Assembly (NCBI GenBank): GCA_016713435.1
Contig: JADJPD010000006.1
Span: forward strand, 372,001 to 436,000
Origin: Gemmatimonadota bacterium
Lineage (GTDB): Bacteria > Gemmatimonadota > Gemmatimonadetes > Gemmatimonadales > GWC2-71-9
Direction of reading: 5' to 3'
Length of the DNA: 64,000 bases
Positions 21,834 to 38,901 of the stretch are shown in pieces. The notes beneath the pieces are model-generated. The model ran no database searches, was not told where the DNA came from, and saw only the letters and a list, made by a program, of their open reading frames with translations. Made by a program: the position numbers and the translations under genes. The number at the start of each line of letters is the position of its first letter. Position 1 is the first letter of the stretch.

Positions 21834-22947
21834 GTGCCCGTACCGCTGCTCGACCTCGTTGCCCAGTACCGGTCCATCCAGGCCGAGGTGCAGGCCGCCC
21901 TCCAGCGCGTCATCGAGCGCCAGGCGTTCATCCTCGGGCCGGAGGTCGCCGAGCTCGAGGCGCAGGTCGCCGCGCTCTCCCACGCGAAGCACGGGATCGG
22001 CTGCGCCAGCGGCACCGACGCGCTGCTGCTGCCGCTCCGGGCGCTGGAGCTCCAGCCGGGCGACGAGGTGATCTGCCCGGCCTTCACCTTCTTCGCCACG
22101 GCGGGCACCATCCACAACACCGGCGGGCGGCCGGTGTTCGTGGACATCGATCCCACCACGTTCAACATGACGCCCGCGGCCGTGGAGGCCGCCATCACCC
22201 CGCGCACCCGCGGGATCGTGGTGGTGCATCTGTTCGGGCAGATGGCGGACATGGGGGGGATCCTGGCGGTGGCCCGCCGCCACGGGCTGCCGGTCATCGA
22301 GGACGCGGCCCAGTCCATCGGGGCGCGGCAGCGGGTGGACGGGAGCTGGCGCCTGGCGGGCGAGCTGGGGCAGGTGGGGGCCTTCTCGTTCTTCCCCAGC
22401 AAGAACCTCGGCGCCTGGGGCGACGGCGGCATGATGGTCACCCAGGACGACGCGCTGGCCGCGCGGCTGCGGCGCCTGCGCACCCATGGCGGCGCCAAGC
22501 AGTACCACCACGACGAGGTCGGCTTCAACAGCCGGCTCGACACGCTGCAGGCCGCGGTGCTGCTCGCCAAGCTGCCGCACCTGGCCGCGTGGAGCGCGGC
22601 GCGGCGCGCGCGGGCGCGCGCGACACCGAGGCGTTCACCGGCCATCCGCCCTCTGCCCGCCGCGGGTGGCGGAGGGCAACGAGCACATCTTCCACCAGTA
22701 CGTGGTGCGCGCCGAGCGGCGCGACGGGCTGGTGGAGCACCTGAAGGCGCGCGGCATCGGCTGCGCGGTGTACTACCCCCTCGGCCTGCACCTGCAGCCG
22801 TGCTTCGCCTACCTGGGCTACGGGCGGGGCAGCCTGCCGGTGACCGAGGCGGCCATGGGGAGCGTGCTGGCGCTGCCGATCTATCCCGAGCTGGCCGACG
22901 CGCAGCAGGACGAGGTGGTCGCGGCGGTCCTGGAATTCTACCGTTAG
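21834..22947 (+). CDS. DegT/DnrJ/EryC1 aminotransferase, WbpE-like (frame broken twice near 22610-22680)
   Basis: This PLP-dependent sugar aminotransferase probably makes a 3-amino (or 4-amino) UDP-sugar. Seen are the N-terminal [20 protein letters not shown], the cofactor stretch [30 protein letters not shown], and the PLP lysine in [14 protein letters not shown]. At 22610-22680 the frame moves -1 twice: through a short middle frame (ARDTEAFTG), then into [20 protein letters not shown] and the normal C-terminus. Two missing bases in a GC-repeat tract explain this. GTG 21834 gives the family N-terminus; a GTG at 21813 would add 7 residues. Confidence 0.83.
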
Positions 22948-22965
22948 GCGTCTGGAGGCGGGCGG

Positions 22966-24273
22966 ATGAGAGTCGCGGTGGTGGGGAGCGGGTACGTGGG
23001 GCTCGTGACCGGCGCCTGCCTGGCGGAGACCGGCAACGACGTGATCTGCGCGGACATCGACGCGCGCAAGGTCGAGCGCCTCCGGCAGAACGACATCCCG
23101 ATCTACGAGCCCGGCCTCGAGGAGATCGTCCGCCGCAACCAGGCCGAGGGGCGCCTGAGCTTCACCACCGACGTGGGGCAGGCGGTCGAGGCCTCCAAGG
23201 TGGTCTTCATCGCCGTCGGCACCCCGCCCGGCGAGGACGGCTCGGCCGACCTCCAGCACGTGCTCGCCGTGGCGCGGACCGTGGGCCGACACCTCACCGA
23301 CCACAAGATTGTCGTCACCAAATCCACCGTGCCGGTGGGCACCGCGGAGAAGGTGCGCGCCGCCATCAAGGCCGAGACCACGGGCGCCTTCAGCGTCTGC
23401 TCCAACCCGGAGTTCCTCAAGGAAGGCGCGGCGATCGACGACTTCATGAAGCCGGACCGCATCGTGGTGGGCGTGGACACGCCCGAGGCCCGCGAGGCGA
23501 TGGCCGAGCTGTACGCCCCGTTCGTGCGGACGGGGAACCCGGTCCTCTTCATGGACATCCCCTCGGCCGAGGTCACCAAGTACGCGGCCAACGCGATGCT
23601 CGCGACGCGCATCTCCTTCATGAACTCGATCGCGATGTTCTGCGAGAAGGTGGGCGCCGACGTCAACGACGTCCGCAAGGGCATCGGCACCGACAAGCGC
23701 ATCGGCACCGCGTTCCTCTTCCCCGGCCCCGGCTACGGCGGCAGTTGCTTCCCGAAGGACGTGAAGGCCCTCATCCGCACCGGGCGCGAGGTGGGGCAGG
23801 GCTTCGACATCCTCGAGGCCGTCGAGGAGGTCAACGAGCGGCAGAAGCTGGTGGTGTTCGAGAAGCTCAAGGCGGCGATGGGCGGGGACCTCAAGGGCCG
23901 GACGGTGGGCCTCTGGGGCCTGGCCTTCAAGGCCGAAACCGACGACGTCCGCGAGAGCCCGGCCCTGACGCTGTGCGAGAAGCTGCTGGAGCACGGCGCC
24001 CGGGTGCAGGCGCACGATCCCAAGGCCATGGAGACGACGCGCGCCGTGCTGGGCGACCGCATCGTGTACGTCCACGACCCGTACAGCGCGGCGCACGGCG
24101 CGGACGCGCTGGCGATCGTCACGGAGTGGCTCGTCTACCGGAACCCCGACTTCGACCGGCTGAAGGGGCTCCTCAAGCGGCCGCTCCTCGTGGACGGGCG
24201 GAACCTGTACGACCCGGCCCGGCTGCGCGCCAAGGGCTTCGAGTACCACGGCATCGGCCGTCGCCTCACATGA
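22966..24273 (+). CDS. ugd: UDP-glucose 6-dehydrogenase
   Basis: The 435-residue enzyme performs the two-step NAD oxidation of UDP-glucose to UDP-glucuronate. The Rossmann motif is [19 protein letters not shown], the catalytic nucleophile is Cys261 in [12 protein letters not shown], and the C-terminal domain shows [22 protein letters not shown]-acetylglucosamine dehydrogenases are related, but the motif pattern favours UDP-glucose. It has a good GGAGG site and overlaps the decarboxylase-like gene by 4 bases, which would use its product. Confidence 0.94.
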   Translation: MRVAVVGSGYVGLVTGACLAETGNDVICADIDARKVERLRQNDIPIYEPGLEEIVRRNQAEGRLSFTTDVGQAVEASKVVFIAVGTPPGEDGSADLQHVLAVARTVGRHLTDHKIVVTKSTVPVGTAEKVRAAIKAETTGAFSVCSNPEFLKEGAAIDDFMKPDRIVVGVDTPEAREAMAELYAPFVRTGNPVLFMDIPSAEVTKYAANAMLATRISFMNSIAMFCEKVGADVNDVRKGIGTDKRIGTAFLFPGPGYGGSCFPKDVKALIRTGREVGQGFDILEAVEEVNERQKLVVFEKLKAAMGGDLKGRTVGLWGLAFKAETDDVRESPALTLCEKLLEHGARVQAHDPKAMETTRAVLGDRIVYVHDPYSAAHGADALAIVTEWLVYRNPDFDRLKGLLKRPLLVDGRNLYDPARLRAKGFEYHGIGRRLT

Positions 24274-25202
24274 GAGTCCTCATCACCGGTGCCGCGGGGT
24301 TCCTCGGCTCCCACCTGACCGACCGCTTCCTCGCCGAGGGGCACGAGGTCGTGGGGATGGACAACCTGATCACCGGCTCGCGCGAGAACCTCGCGCACCT
24401 GCAGCACGAGCGGCGGTTCCAGTTCGTGTTCCACGACGTCAGCCGCTACATCCAGGTGGAGGGCCCGCTCGACGGCGTGCTGCACTTCGCCTCGCCGGCG
24501 AGCCCCATTGATTACCTCGAGCTGCCCATCCAGACCCTCAAGGTCGGCTCGCTCGGCACCCACAACGCCCTCGGGGTCGCCAAGGCCAAGGGGGCGCGCT
24601 TCTTCCTGGCCTCCACCTCGGAGGTCTACGGCGACCCGCAGGTCCATCCCCAGCCCGAGAGCTACTGGGGCCACGTGAACCCGGTGGGCCCCCGCGGCGT
24701 GTACGACGAGGCCAAGCGCTTCGCCGAGGCCATGACGATGGCCTATCACCGCTACCACGGGGTGGACACCCGCATCATCCGGATCTTCAACACCTACGGC
24801 CCCCGCATGCGCGCCCGCGACGGGCGCGTGGTGTCCAACTTCATCGTGCAGGCGCTCAAGGGCGAGCCGCTCACGGTGTACGGCGAGGGCCAGCAGACCC
24901 GCTCGTTCTGCTACGTCTCCGACCTCGTGGACGGCATCTACCGCCTGTTCATGAGCACCCACGTGGAGCCCACCAACATCGGCAACCCGCACGAGTTCAC
25001 CGTGCAGCAGCTGGCGGAGCGGGTGCTGGCGCTCACCGGGTCCAAGGCCCCGATCGAGCGCCGGCCGCTCCCCACCGACGACCCCAAGGTGCGCCAGCCC
25101 GACATCACCAAGGCCCGCACCCTCCTCGGCTGGGAGCCGAAGGTGCTGCTGGACGAAGGGCTGCAGCGCACCATCGCCTACTTCCGCGAGCACCTGGACT
25201 GA
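24270..25202 (+). CDS. UDP-glucuronate decarboxylase-like SDR (UDP-xylose synthase)
   Basis: The 310-residue extended SDR closely resembles UXS enzymes, which convert UDP-glucuronate to UDP-xylose. Indicative blocks are [51 protein letters not shown], the catalytic tyrosine and lysine in [10 protein letters not shown] (Tyr near 145), and [11 protein letters not shown]. It directly follows ugd with a 4-base overlap, so substrate channelling from UDP-glucose is likely. Its stop overlaps the next start. Confidence 0.88.
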   Translation: MRVLITGAAGFLGSHLTDRFLAEGHEVVGMDNLITGSRENLAHLQHERRFQFVFHDVSRYIQVEGPLDGVLHFASPASPIDYLELPIQTLKVGSLGTHNALGVAKAKGARFFLASTSEVYGDPQVHPQPESYWGHVNPVGPRGVYDEAKRFAEAMTMAYHRYHGVDTRIIRIFNTYGPRMRARDGRVVSNFIVQALKGEPLTVYGEGQQTRSFCYVSDLVDGIYRLFMSTHVEPTNIGNPHEFTVQQLAERVLALTGSKAPIERRPLPTDDPKVRQPDITKARTLLGWEPKVLLDEGLQRTIAYFREHLD

Positions 25203-26166
25203 TGCGCGTCCTCGTCACCGGGGCGGCCGGGTTCATCGGCTCGAGCCTCGCGGAGCGGCTCGTGGCGCGGGGCGACGAGGTGGTCGGGGTGGACAACTTC
25301 GACCCTTTCTATCCCCGGGCGGTGAAGGAGCGCAACCTCGCCGCGTTGCGGCAGCAGCGCGGCTTCGCGTTCCACGAGCTCGACCTCGCCGACCCCGCCG
25401 CGCCCCTCGCCGCGCTGCTGACCGCCGACACCGCCGTGGTGCACCTCGCGGCCAAGGCCGGGGTGCGGCCCTCGCTCCGGGACCCGGCGGGCTACCTCCG
25501 CGCCAACCTGACCGCCACCCAGGCGCTGGTGGATGCCATGCGGGCGGCGGGCGCCACGCGCCTCGCCTTCGGATCGTCCTCCTCCGTGTACGGCGACGAC
25601 ACCCCGGCCCCGTTCCGCGAGGATTACGCCGCCATCCACCCCATCTCCCCTATGCCGCCACCAAGCGGGCCGGGGAGCTGGTGCTCGAGGCGCTGGCTCC
25701 CCACTGGGGGCTCCGGATCGCGTCGCTCCGGTTCTTCACGGTCTACGGGCCGCGGCAGCGGCCCGACCTCGCGATCCACAGCTTCACCCGCCGGATCGCC
25801 GCGGGCGAGCCGATCACCATGTTCGGCACCGGTTCCGAGGGGCGGGACTACACCTATATTGAGGACATCGTGAGCGGGGTCGTGGCGGCGCTGGACTGGA
25901 CCGCCACCGCGCCCGTCGGGATGGACATCTTCAACCTGGGCGGCAACGAGGTCATCGAGCTCCGGCGCATGATCGCCGAGATCGGGGCCGCGCTCGGGAT
26001 GGAACCCCGCGTGGAGCGCGCCGGCCGCCAGCCGGGCGACGTCCTGCTCACGTCCGCCGACATCACCAAGTCCGGCCGGGTCCTGGGCTATGCCCCCCGG
26101 ACCCCATTCCCCGAGGGCATCCGCCGCTTCGTGGCGTGGTACCGGGAGCAGCATGCGCATCAGTGA
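25202..26166 (+). CDS. UDP-sugar (probably UDP-glucuronate) 4-epimerase, frame broken at 25645-25650
   Basis: This extended SDR of about 320 residues starts TGAAGFIGSSLAERLVARGD and has VVHLAAKAGVRPSLRDP, a marker of the UDP-glucuronate/galacturonate epimerase group. The catalytic YAATK is split by the break. The plus-2 frame reads HPISP and the -1 frame resumes at YAATKRAGELVLEA, so one C is missing from the run at 25645-25650. The C-terminal half (FFTVYGPRQRPDL, YIEDIVSGVVAAL) is normal. It follows ugd and the UXS-like gene, so it probably interconverts their products. Confidence 0.85.
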
Positions 26167-26860
26167 CGAACCGCTGATCAACCAGGCCCGGGAGCGGTTC
26201 GCGCTCCAGGACTACTACGGCGCGGTCCACCTGCTGCAGGAACTGGTGGAAGCGGGCCGGAGCTTCGCCGACTGCCATCACCTGCTGGGCCTCTGCTACG
26301 CCATGCTCGGGCAGCCCCAGCGGGCACTGGATCACTTCGGGCGCGCGCTGGAGCTCAACCCGCGCTACATCGAGGCCCACATCCACCGTGGCATCCTCCT
26401 CAACGACCTCGGTCGCACCGAGGAGGCTGCGGAGGCCTTCCGCCGCGCCGCCGACCAGAACCAGCGCCACGCCTCGGGCTTCCCCGCGCACGTGGCGGCC
26501 AACCTGGCCAACCACCATGCGCTGCTCGGCGCGGCCTATGCCGAGGCGGGCGCGCTGCCCCTGGCGGTGGAGCAGTACCGGCGCGCGGTCGCGCTCGGGC
26601 CCGCCTTCGCGGACATCCGCTACCGCCTGGCGCGCGTCCTCCTCGAGATGGGCGACGTGCTCACCGCCCGCGAGGAACTCGAGCGCGTGGTCGCCGACCG
26701 CCCCAACTTCGTGGACGCCCTCGCCTCCCTCGGCCTGGCCCGCTATCTCTCCGGCGATGCGGCCGGCGCCCAGCAGGTCTGGCGCGAGTGCCTCCTGACC
26801 CGGCCCAAGAACGCGCGCGTCGAGGCCTACCTCGCCATGCTGGAGCGAGCGGCCGAGTGA
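26153..26860 (+). CDS. Cytoplasmic tetratricopeptide repeat protein
   Basis: The 235-residue all-helical protein has about five TPR units (for example LLGLCYAMLGQPQRALDHFG, AEAGALPLAVEQYRRAVALG). It has no signal peptide, lipobox or membrane segment. It overlaps the epimerase end by 14 bases and the next lipoprotein by 4, so it is part of the same transcript. TPR proteins act as protein-binding scaffolds; no specific partner can be named. Confidence 0.75.
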   Translation: MRISDEPLINQARERFALQDYYGAVHLLQELVEAGRSFADCHHLLGLCYAMLGQPQRALDHFGRALELNPRYIEAHIHRGILLNDLGRTEEAAEAFRRAADQNQRHASGFPAHVAANLANHHALLGAAYAEAGALPLAVEQYRRAVALGPAFADIRYRLARVLLEMGDVLTAREELERVVADRPNFVDALASLGLARYLSGDAAGAQQVWRECLLTRPKNARVEAYLAMLERAAE

Positions 26861-27750
26861 TCCGCCGGCTCGCCCCGCTGCTCCTGCTCGCCGCCTGCGC
26901 CGGCTCCGCCGCCGATCACGAGCGGCTCGGCGACAACGCCTATGCCGAGGGCGAGTATGCCACCGCCCTCGAGGAGTACCGCACGGCGGCGCGCGGGACG
27001 GCGGAGCCCGGCGTCTACGCCAAGCTCGGGCTCGTGGCCCTCAAGACCGGCAACCTGAACGAGGCCGGAGAGGCCTATCGGCTCCTCGCGGAGGCGGACA
27101 AGAGCCGCGCCACCGAGGCGGCCCGGGGCCTCGAGCAGGTCGCCCGTGAGGCCGAGCGGGCGGATGCCGGCGCCGCGCTGGAAACCGCCGTGTCCGCCCT
27201 CCGTCAGGTGGCGCCGGAACGGGTGACGCCCCGGCAGACCATCGCCCTGCTCCGGAGCGGACGGCTCGAGGCCGGGGAGGTGGCGGCGCTCGGCCCGCTG
27301 GCGCTCGCGGCGGCCGGCGACGCGGCGGCGGTGGACCAGATGCTGGTCCAGTACGGCGCCGCCCTGCAGAAGACCACCGCCTGCGCCGAGGCGGCCGAGC
27401 TGTTTCAGGCTGCCCTCCGCCGCTCGCGCGACCTGGCCGTGCGCCAGCGCTCCGGCGAAGGCCTCGGCGCCTGCGGCCTCCAGCTCGGCCGCGAGGCGCT
27501 GCTGGTGGGGCAGCCGGACCGGGCGGTGGAGTGGTTTGCAAAGGTCATCGCGGCGGATCCCGCGAGTGATTACGGCCGCCTGGCCCTCGTGGGCCTCGGC
27601 GATGCGCGCCTGGCGCAGGACGACCTGCTGGGGGCCGCGCTCGCCTGGCAGGACGCCATGGCGGCGGATCCCAGCGACTCAGTGAGCAGCGAAGCCAAGA
27701 TGCGCCTGGCCCGGGTGGCCGACGCGACGGCGGCCCCGGACTCGGAGTGA
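26857..27750 (+). CDS. TPR-containing lipoprotein
   Basis: The 297-residue protein has a short signal peptide and lipobox (PLLLLAAC, Cys at about 12), then repeated helical pairs such as GDNAYAEGEYATALEEYR and LGLVALKTGNLNEAGEAYRL. Glu/Ala/Leu-rich helices fill the rest. GTG 26857 overlaps the upstream TPR gene. It precedes a BamD-like lipoprotein, so it is probably an outer-membrane-anchored periplasmic scaffold. I do not recognise a named family. Confidence 0.7.
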   Translation: MIRRLAPLLLLAACAGSAADHERLGDNAYAEGEYATALEEYRTAARGTAEPGVYAKLGLVALKTGNLNEAGEAYRLLAEADKSRATEAARGLEQVAREAERADAGAALETAVSALRQVAPERVTPRQTIALLRSGRLEAGEVAALGPLALAAAGDAAAVDQMLVQYGAALQKTTACAEAAELFQAALRRSRDLAVRQRSGEGLGACGLQLGREALLVGQPDRAVEWFAKVIAADPASDYGRLALVGLGDARLAQDDLLGAALAWQDAMAADPSDSVSSEAKMRLARVADATAAPDSE

Positions 27751-27756
27751 GGTGAC

Positions 27757-28557
27757 GTGAGGATGCTTGCGACGTGGGGCGGCCGCGGAGCCGTGCTGGC
27801 ACTGGTGGCCGTCCTCGGGGCGTGCGGAGGCGGCGGCCCGGCTGCGACCGTGGCCGCGGAGCCCGCCGGGTTGGCGCGGGCGCAGGTGGATTCGCTGTGG
27901 GCCCGGGCGGACCGGCTCTACCGCAGCGGCAAGTGGGCCAAGGCCCTCACGCTCTACGAGCGGGTGGGGCTCGAGGTCCCGGCCAACGACACGCTCGCCA
28001 TCGAGGCGCGGTTCCGCGTCGCGGAGTGCCACCTCGGGATGCGGAACCAGCTCGAGGCGGCCCGTGAGTTCCGGCGGGTCTCCGACGAGACGCCGAGCGC
28101 CAGGCTGGCCCCAACGGCGCTGCTCCGCGCGGGTGACGCGTACGCCGAGCTGTGGCGCCGGCCCGAACTCGACCCCACCTACGGACAGACGGCGGTGGCC
28201 ACGTACCAGGAAGTGGTGAGCCGCTACCCCGATGCGCCGGTCGCGGCCCGCGCACGCGCGCGCATCGCCGCGCTCGAGGAAGCGTTTGCGCTGAAGGAGT
28301 ACAAGGCGGCGCTCTACTATCTCCGGCTCAAGGCGTACGACTCGGCCATCCTGTACCTGAAGGACGTTGCCGCGACCTATCCGCGCGCCGAGGTCACCCC
28401 CTCCGCCCTCCTCGACCTCACCAAGGCGTACAAGGCCCTGGGCTACCAGGAAGACCTGCAGGAAACCTGCGGGTACATCCGCCGCTTCCATCCCACCACG
28501 CCCGGCCTGGAGCTGAGCTGCCCGGTCCCCGCGGCGGCCCCCGACTCCTCGTCCTGA
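27757..28557 (+). CDS. bamD: BamD-like outer-membrane assembly lipoprotein
   Basis: The 266-residue lipoprotein (lipobox VLGAC) has TPR pairs arranged as in BamD, the essential Bam-complex subunit that folds beta-barrels. An N-terminal unit is SLWARADRLYRSGKWAKALT. The later repeat with KEYKAALYYLRLKAYDSAIL resembles the BamD region of tandem Tyr-rich helices. The start is GTG 27757 with GAGG upstream; an ATG at 27763 is possible. A hairpin follows (28562-28581). Other TPR lipoproteins could look similar, so the BamD call is strong but not certain. Confidence 0.75.
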   Translation: MRMLATWGGRGAVLALVAVLGACGGGGPAATVAAEPAGLARAQVDSLWARADRLYRSGKWAKALTLYERVGLEVPANDTLAIEARFRVAECHLGMRNQLEAAREFRRVSDETPSARLAPTALLRAGDAYAELWRRPELDPTYGQTAVATYQEVVSRYPDAPVAARARARIAALEEAFALKEYKAALYYLRLKAYDSAILYLKDVAATYPRAEVTPSALLDLTKAYKALGYQEDLQETCGYIRRFHPTTPGLELSCPVPAAAPDSSS

Positions 28558-28561
28558 CGCC

Positions 28562-28581
28562 GGGCCCGCAGGCGCGGGCCC
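28562..28581 (+). terminator. GC hairpin between bamD-like gene and nadD
   Basis: GGGCCCGC pairs with GCGGGCCC around AGGC, directly after the lipoprotein stop and 7 bases before nadD. No T-run follows, so termination would be partial. Confidence 0.45.
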
Positions 28582-28588
28582 CCTCCCG

Positions 28589-29153
28589 ATGATCGGTCTC
28601 TTCGGCGGCTCCTTCGATCCCATCCATCACGGGCACCTGATCACCGCGCAGGTGGTCCTGGAGGCCCTCGGGCTCGAGGAGCTGCGGTTCGTTCCGGCCC
28701 GCCAGCAGCCCTTCAAGTCCGGCCAGCACCACGCCCCACCGGAGGCCCGTGCCCGCATGGTGGCGGCGGCCATCGCGAGCGAGCCGCGCTTCCGGCTGGA
28801 GCGGCTGGAGCTGGAGCGCGCCGGCCCCTCCTACACCGTCGACACCCTGCGGGAGCTCCGGCGCCGCGAACCGGGGCGGGAGTTTGCCTTGCTGGTGGGG
28901 GCGGATGCGGCCGTGGACCTGCCCAAGTGGCGGGAAGCGGCCGAGGTGGCGGCCTTGGCGCGGCTGGTCCTGTTTGCCCGGCCGGGAATTGCGGTCCCGG
29001 AGTTGCCTTGGCCCGTGGCCGTGGTGCCCACCCCGGCGGTCGAGATCTCGGCCACGGCCATCCGTGAACGGGTGGCAGCGCACCGCCCGATCCGGTTCTG
29101 GGTGCCGGACCCGGTGGCCCGGATCATCGAGTCGGAAGGGTTATATTCCTCGG

Positions 29154-29161
<8 letters not shown>
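28589..29161 (+). CDS. nadD: Nicotinate-nucleotide adenylyltransferase
   Basis: The 190-residue enzyme adenylates nicotinate mononucleotide to deamido-NAD in NAD biosynthesis. The nucleotidyltransferase motif is GGSFDPIHHGHL and the second motif is ISATAIRERV. LLVGADAAVDLPKWREA is typical. Its last 8 bases overlap the secA start. The end of nadD also holds the probable -10 of secA (TATATT, 29142-29147). Confidence 0.95.
29142..29147 (+). promoter_or_regulatory. Putative -10 of a leaderless secA transcript
   Basis: TATATT lies inside the nadD 3' end, 6 bases before the secA ATG, and no ribosome-binding site is present at the usual distance. There is no clear -35. The same spacing recurs at the Rrf2 gene, uvrB and hutH. 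Confidence 0.4.
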
Positions 29162-32385
<3,224 letters not shown>

Positions 32386-32405
32386 GGGCCTGAGCGGTGC
32401 CGTCG

Positions 32406-32440
32406 CGAACGGGGCTTCCTCGGTGAGGGAGCCCCGTTCG
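32406..32440 (+). terminator. Hairpin after secA
   Basis: A 16-bp stem (CGAACGGGGCTTCCTC with GAGGGAGCCCCGTTCG, one G-T wobble) and a GGT loop lie 20 bases after the SecA stop. No T-run follows, so it is a likely but weak terminator or RNA-stabilising element. Confidence 0.55.
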
Positions 32441-32526
32441 GCGTCTGGAATGGCGATGTCACGATCCGGTCCGGCGTGCGGGGAAATGCGCCATGGGCCG
32501 GCCGCCGGCGGTGGCATCTTGGCGGC

Positions 32527-33204
32527 ATGGCCCCCCCGTCTCCCCATCGCCACCGACCTTCCCCGGGACCGGCTCTGGAGCCTCGGGCCGGCGGCCCTGA
32601 CCACCACCGAACTCGTCGCCGTCCTCCTGGGAACGGGGCCCGGGATGCCTCGGCCCTGAGCGTGGCGCGCCTGCTCCTCGAGCGGGCCCACGGCTCCCTG
32701 CGGGAACTCGCGTCCCGGCCCGCCGCCGAGCTGATGCGGACTCGGGGGGTAGGCCCGGTGAAGGCGGCGCGGCTGGTGGCCGCGCTCGAGCTGGCCGCCC
32801 GCCATCAGGCCGAGCAGCGCCGGGCGCCGCCGCGCATCCGCCAGCCGGAGGACGTGGTGGCGTTCCTGGGGCCCCGGCTCCGGGACCTCACCGTGGAGGA
32901 GTTCCACGTGCTGGCGCTGGACAGCCAGAGCCAGGTTCGGCGCGACGTCCTGGTGAGCCGGGGCCTCCTGAACAGCGCCCTGGTCCATCCCCGGGAGGTG
33001 TTCCGGGCCGCCATCGCGGAGGCCGCGGCCGGGATCATCGTGGCCCACAACCACCCGAGCGGCGACCCGACCCCGTCGCCGGAGGACCGGGCCGTGACCC
33101 GGCAACTGGTGGAGGCGGGGCGCCTCCTCGACCTGCCCGTCTATGACCACGTGATCGTGGCGGGGGATCGCTACCTGAGCTTCGTGGCGGCCGGCTACCT
33201 GTGA
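32527..33204 (+). CDS. radC: RadC-family JAMM protein (frame broken at 32530-32536 and near 32640)
   Basis: This is the RadC/YicR family: an N-terminal helix-hairpin-helix part, then a JAMM (MPN+) metalloprotease-like domain with HNHPSGDPTPSPED. Its role is unknown; the old DNA-repair link is doubtful. The ATG at 32527 is in one frame. Normal N-terminal sequence (RLPIATDLPRDRLWSLGPAA) is in the next frame because of one extra C in the C7 run. After TTTELVAVLLGTGP one base is missing at about 32640 and the frame returns to DASALSVARLLLERA. With both corrected it is a normal protein of about 225 residues. CATCTT at 32515-32520 may be a leaderless -10. Confidence 0.88.
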   Translation: MAPPSPHRHRPSPGPALEPRAGGPDHHRTRRRPPGNGARDASALSVARLLLERAHGSLRELASRPAAELMRTRGVGPVKAARLVAALELAARHQAEQRRAPPRIRQPEDVVAFLGPRLRDLTVEEFHVLALDSQSQVRRDVLVSRGLLNSALVHPREVFRAAIAEAAAGIIVAHNHPSGDPTPSPEDRAVTRQLVEAGRLLDLPVYDHVIVAGDRYLSFVAAGYL

Positions 33205-33283
33205 CGGCGGGCGGGTCGTGGGGGGCAGGGGCTGCCTGAGCTACGTCCCGAGCGGTCGGCCCCTTGCGGGATGGGCCGGATCC

Positions 33284-35576
<2,293 letters not shown>

Positions 35577-35605
<29 letters not shown>

Positions 35606-35812
35606 TGCGGGAATCGAGCCCGCCGCTCCGGTAGCCGCCCACCGGCACGTCGCCACGGAGCCGGAGCGCCCCGGCGCCCTGGGGCAGGGCGTCGAGTTCG
35701 CCGGGCGGGTCGCGCGGCGCGTGCCCGCCGGCGAACACCGGCGCACACCAGCCCGCCTGCAGCGGCCGCTCCTCCTCCCACCGCCCCCACCCCCTCAGGC
35801 TCCAGCGCCTCC
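35577..35812 (-). pseudogene. Remnant of glutamine-hydrolysing asparagine synthetase
   Basis: On the minus strand one frame reads RRWSLRGWGRWEEERPL, later GELDALPQGAGALRLRG, then DVPVGGYRSGGLDSRITC (from about 35653 down to 35600). The core DVPVGxYxSGGLDS is the ATP-pyrophosphatase loop of asparagine synthetase B and related amidotransferases, and the lead-in matches the linker before it. No N-terminal glutaminase half precedes it, and homology is lost right after the loop, next to the 13-bp palindrome. There is no start codon in a useful place. I read it as a decayed fragment. Nothing else in the 379-base gap 35606-35984 looks functional. Confidence 0.45.
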
Positions 35813-35984
35813 GCGTGCCGGAACGGCGTCCGCGGCGCCCGGCGTTCGCGTATGGAGCTGACGGATATGCCGCAGGCGGCGCCCCCGCGGGGCTCCCGCG
35901 GGGGGGCACTTCCCGGGTGGGGCCGCGATGCTGGGCACCGCACCCGGGAGCGGCTACCTTGCGGCTTCCTTCTCCCTGGGTCCC

Positions 35985-36392
35985 ATGGCGTACTGGCTCC
36001 TCAAGTCCGATCCCGACACCTACGGCTTCGCCGACCTCGAGCGCGACCGCCGCACCACCTGGGATGGGGTCCGCAATCCCCAGGCACTCATCTACCTCCG
36101 CCAGATGGCCCGGGGCGACCAGGTCCTGGTGTACCACTCCGGCAGCGACAAGGCCGTCATCGGCCACGCCACCGTGGCCAAGGGGGCCTTTCCTGACCCC
36201 CGGCAGGGTGACCCGAAGCTGGTGGTGGTGGACCTCGCGGTGGGCCCCCGCCTCGCCGCGCCCGTCTCCCTCGCCGCCATCAAGGCCGACCCGGCCTTCG
36301 CGGACCTGGGGCTGGTGCGGCACTCGCGGCTGTCGGTCATGCCGGTGACACCGGCGCAGTGGAAGCGGCTCGAGGCGCTGGGGCGGGGCTGA
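35985..36392 (+). CDS. EVE-domain protein
   Basis: The 135-residue protein is a single EVE domain (PUA-like fold; thymocyte nuclear protein 1 family), which binds modified bases in DNA or RNA. It shows YWLLKSDPDTYGFADLERD, TTWDGVRNPQALIYLRQM and DQVLVYHSGSDKAVIGHATV, all typical. The ATG at 35985 begins at the conserved MAYWLLK. It sits alone between rel and uvrB. A TACCTT at 35955-35960 could be its -10. Its biological target in bacteria is not established. Confidence 0.9.
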   Translation: MAYWLLKSDPDTYGFADLERDRRTTWDGVRNPQALIYLRQMARGDQVLVYHSGSDKAVIGHATVAKGAFPDPRQGDPKLVVVDLAVGPRLAAPVSLAAIKADPAFADLGLVRHSRLSVMPVTPAQWKRLEALGRG

Positions 36393-36433
36393 GCCGGGGA
36401 AGGGTCCCTCTCCCGAACAAAGACCGAAGCTGG

Positions 36434-36439
36434 TATATT
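36434..36439 (+). promoter_or_regulatory. Putative -10 of a leaderless uvrB transcript
   Basis: TATATT ends 7 bases before the uvrB ATG at 36447, and no Shine-Dalgarno sequence is visible in between or just upstream. No good -35 match was found. Confidence 0.4.
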
Positions 36440-36446
36440 GGCGCCC

Positions 36447-38488
<2,042 letters not shown>

Positions 38489-38492
<4 letters not shown>

Positions 38493-38899
38493 TCCGCCCC
38501 CTCACCGAAGCCGAGCTCGTGGCCGAAGGCCAGGCGCTCGGCCGGGCGCTCGCCCCCCGGAGCATCGTGGCGCTGGAGGGGAACCTCGGGGCGGGGAAGA
38601 CCACCTTCGCGCAGGCGGTGGCCAGCGGGCTCGGCGTCACCGCGCCCGCCACCAGTCCCACCTACGCGCTGGTGCACCGGTACGAGGGGCGCCGCGGGCC
38701 GGTCTTTCATCTCGACTGCTATCGCCTCCGCCGCCCCGAGGAAGCCGCCGACCTGGACTGGGAAGGCCTCCTCGCCGAGGGCGACGCGCTGCTGGTCGAG
38801 TGGCCCGAGAAGGCAGGGAGCTGGCTGCCCGCGCCCACCCGCCGCTTCCGGTTCCATCACCTGCCCGACGCCGAGCGGCGCGGGCTCGAGGAGTGCTGA
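38489..38899 (+). CDS. tsaE: tRNA threonylcarbamoyladenosine ATPase TsaE
   Basis: This 136-residue P-loop ATPase works with TsaB and TsaD to form t6A37 in tRNAs reading ANN codons. The Walker A is [11 protein letters not shown], followed by [13 protein letters not shown] and the HLDCYRL and LLVEWPEK blocks typical of the family. It overlaps uvrB in ATGA and is followed after 2 bases by tsaB. TsaD is not in the window. Confidence 0.94.
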
Positions 38900-38901
38900 G
38901 C

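Noticed and set aside
35928..36392. Longer N-terminus for the EVE protein from 35928
   Set aside because: The extra residues have no family similarity; EVE homology starts at MAYWLLK (35985).
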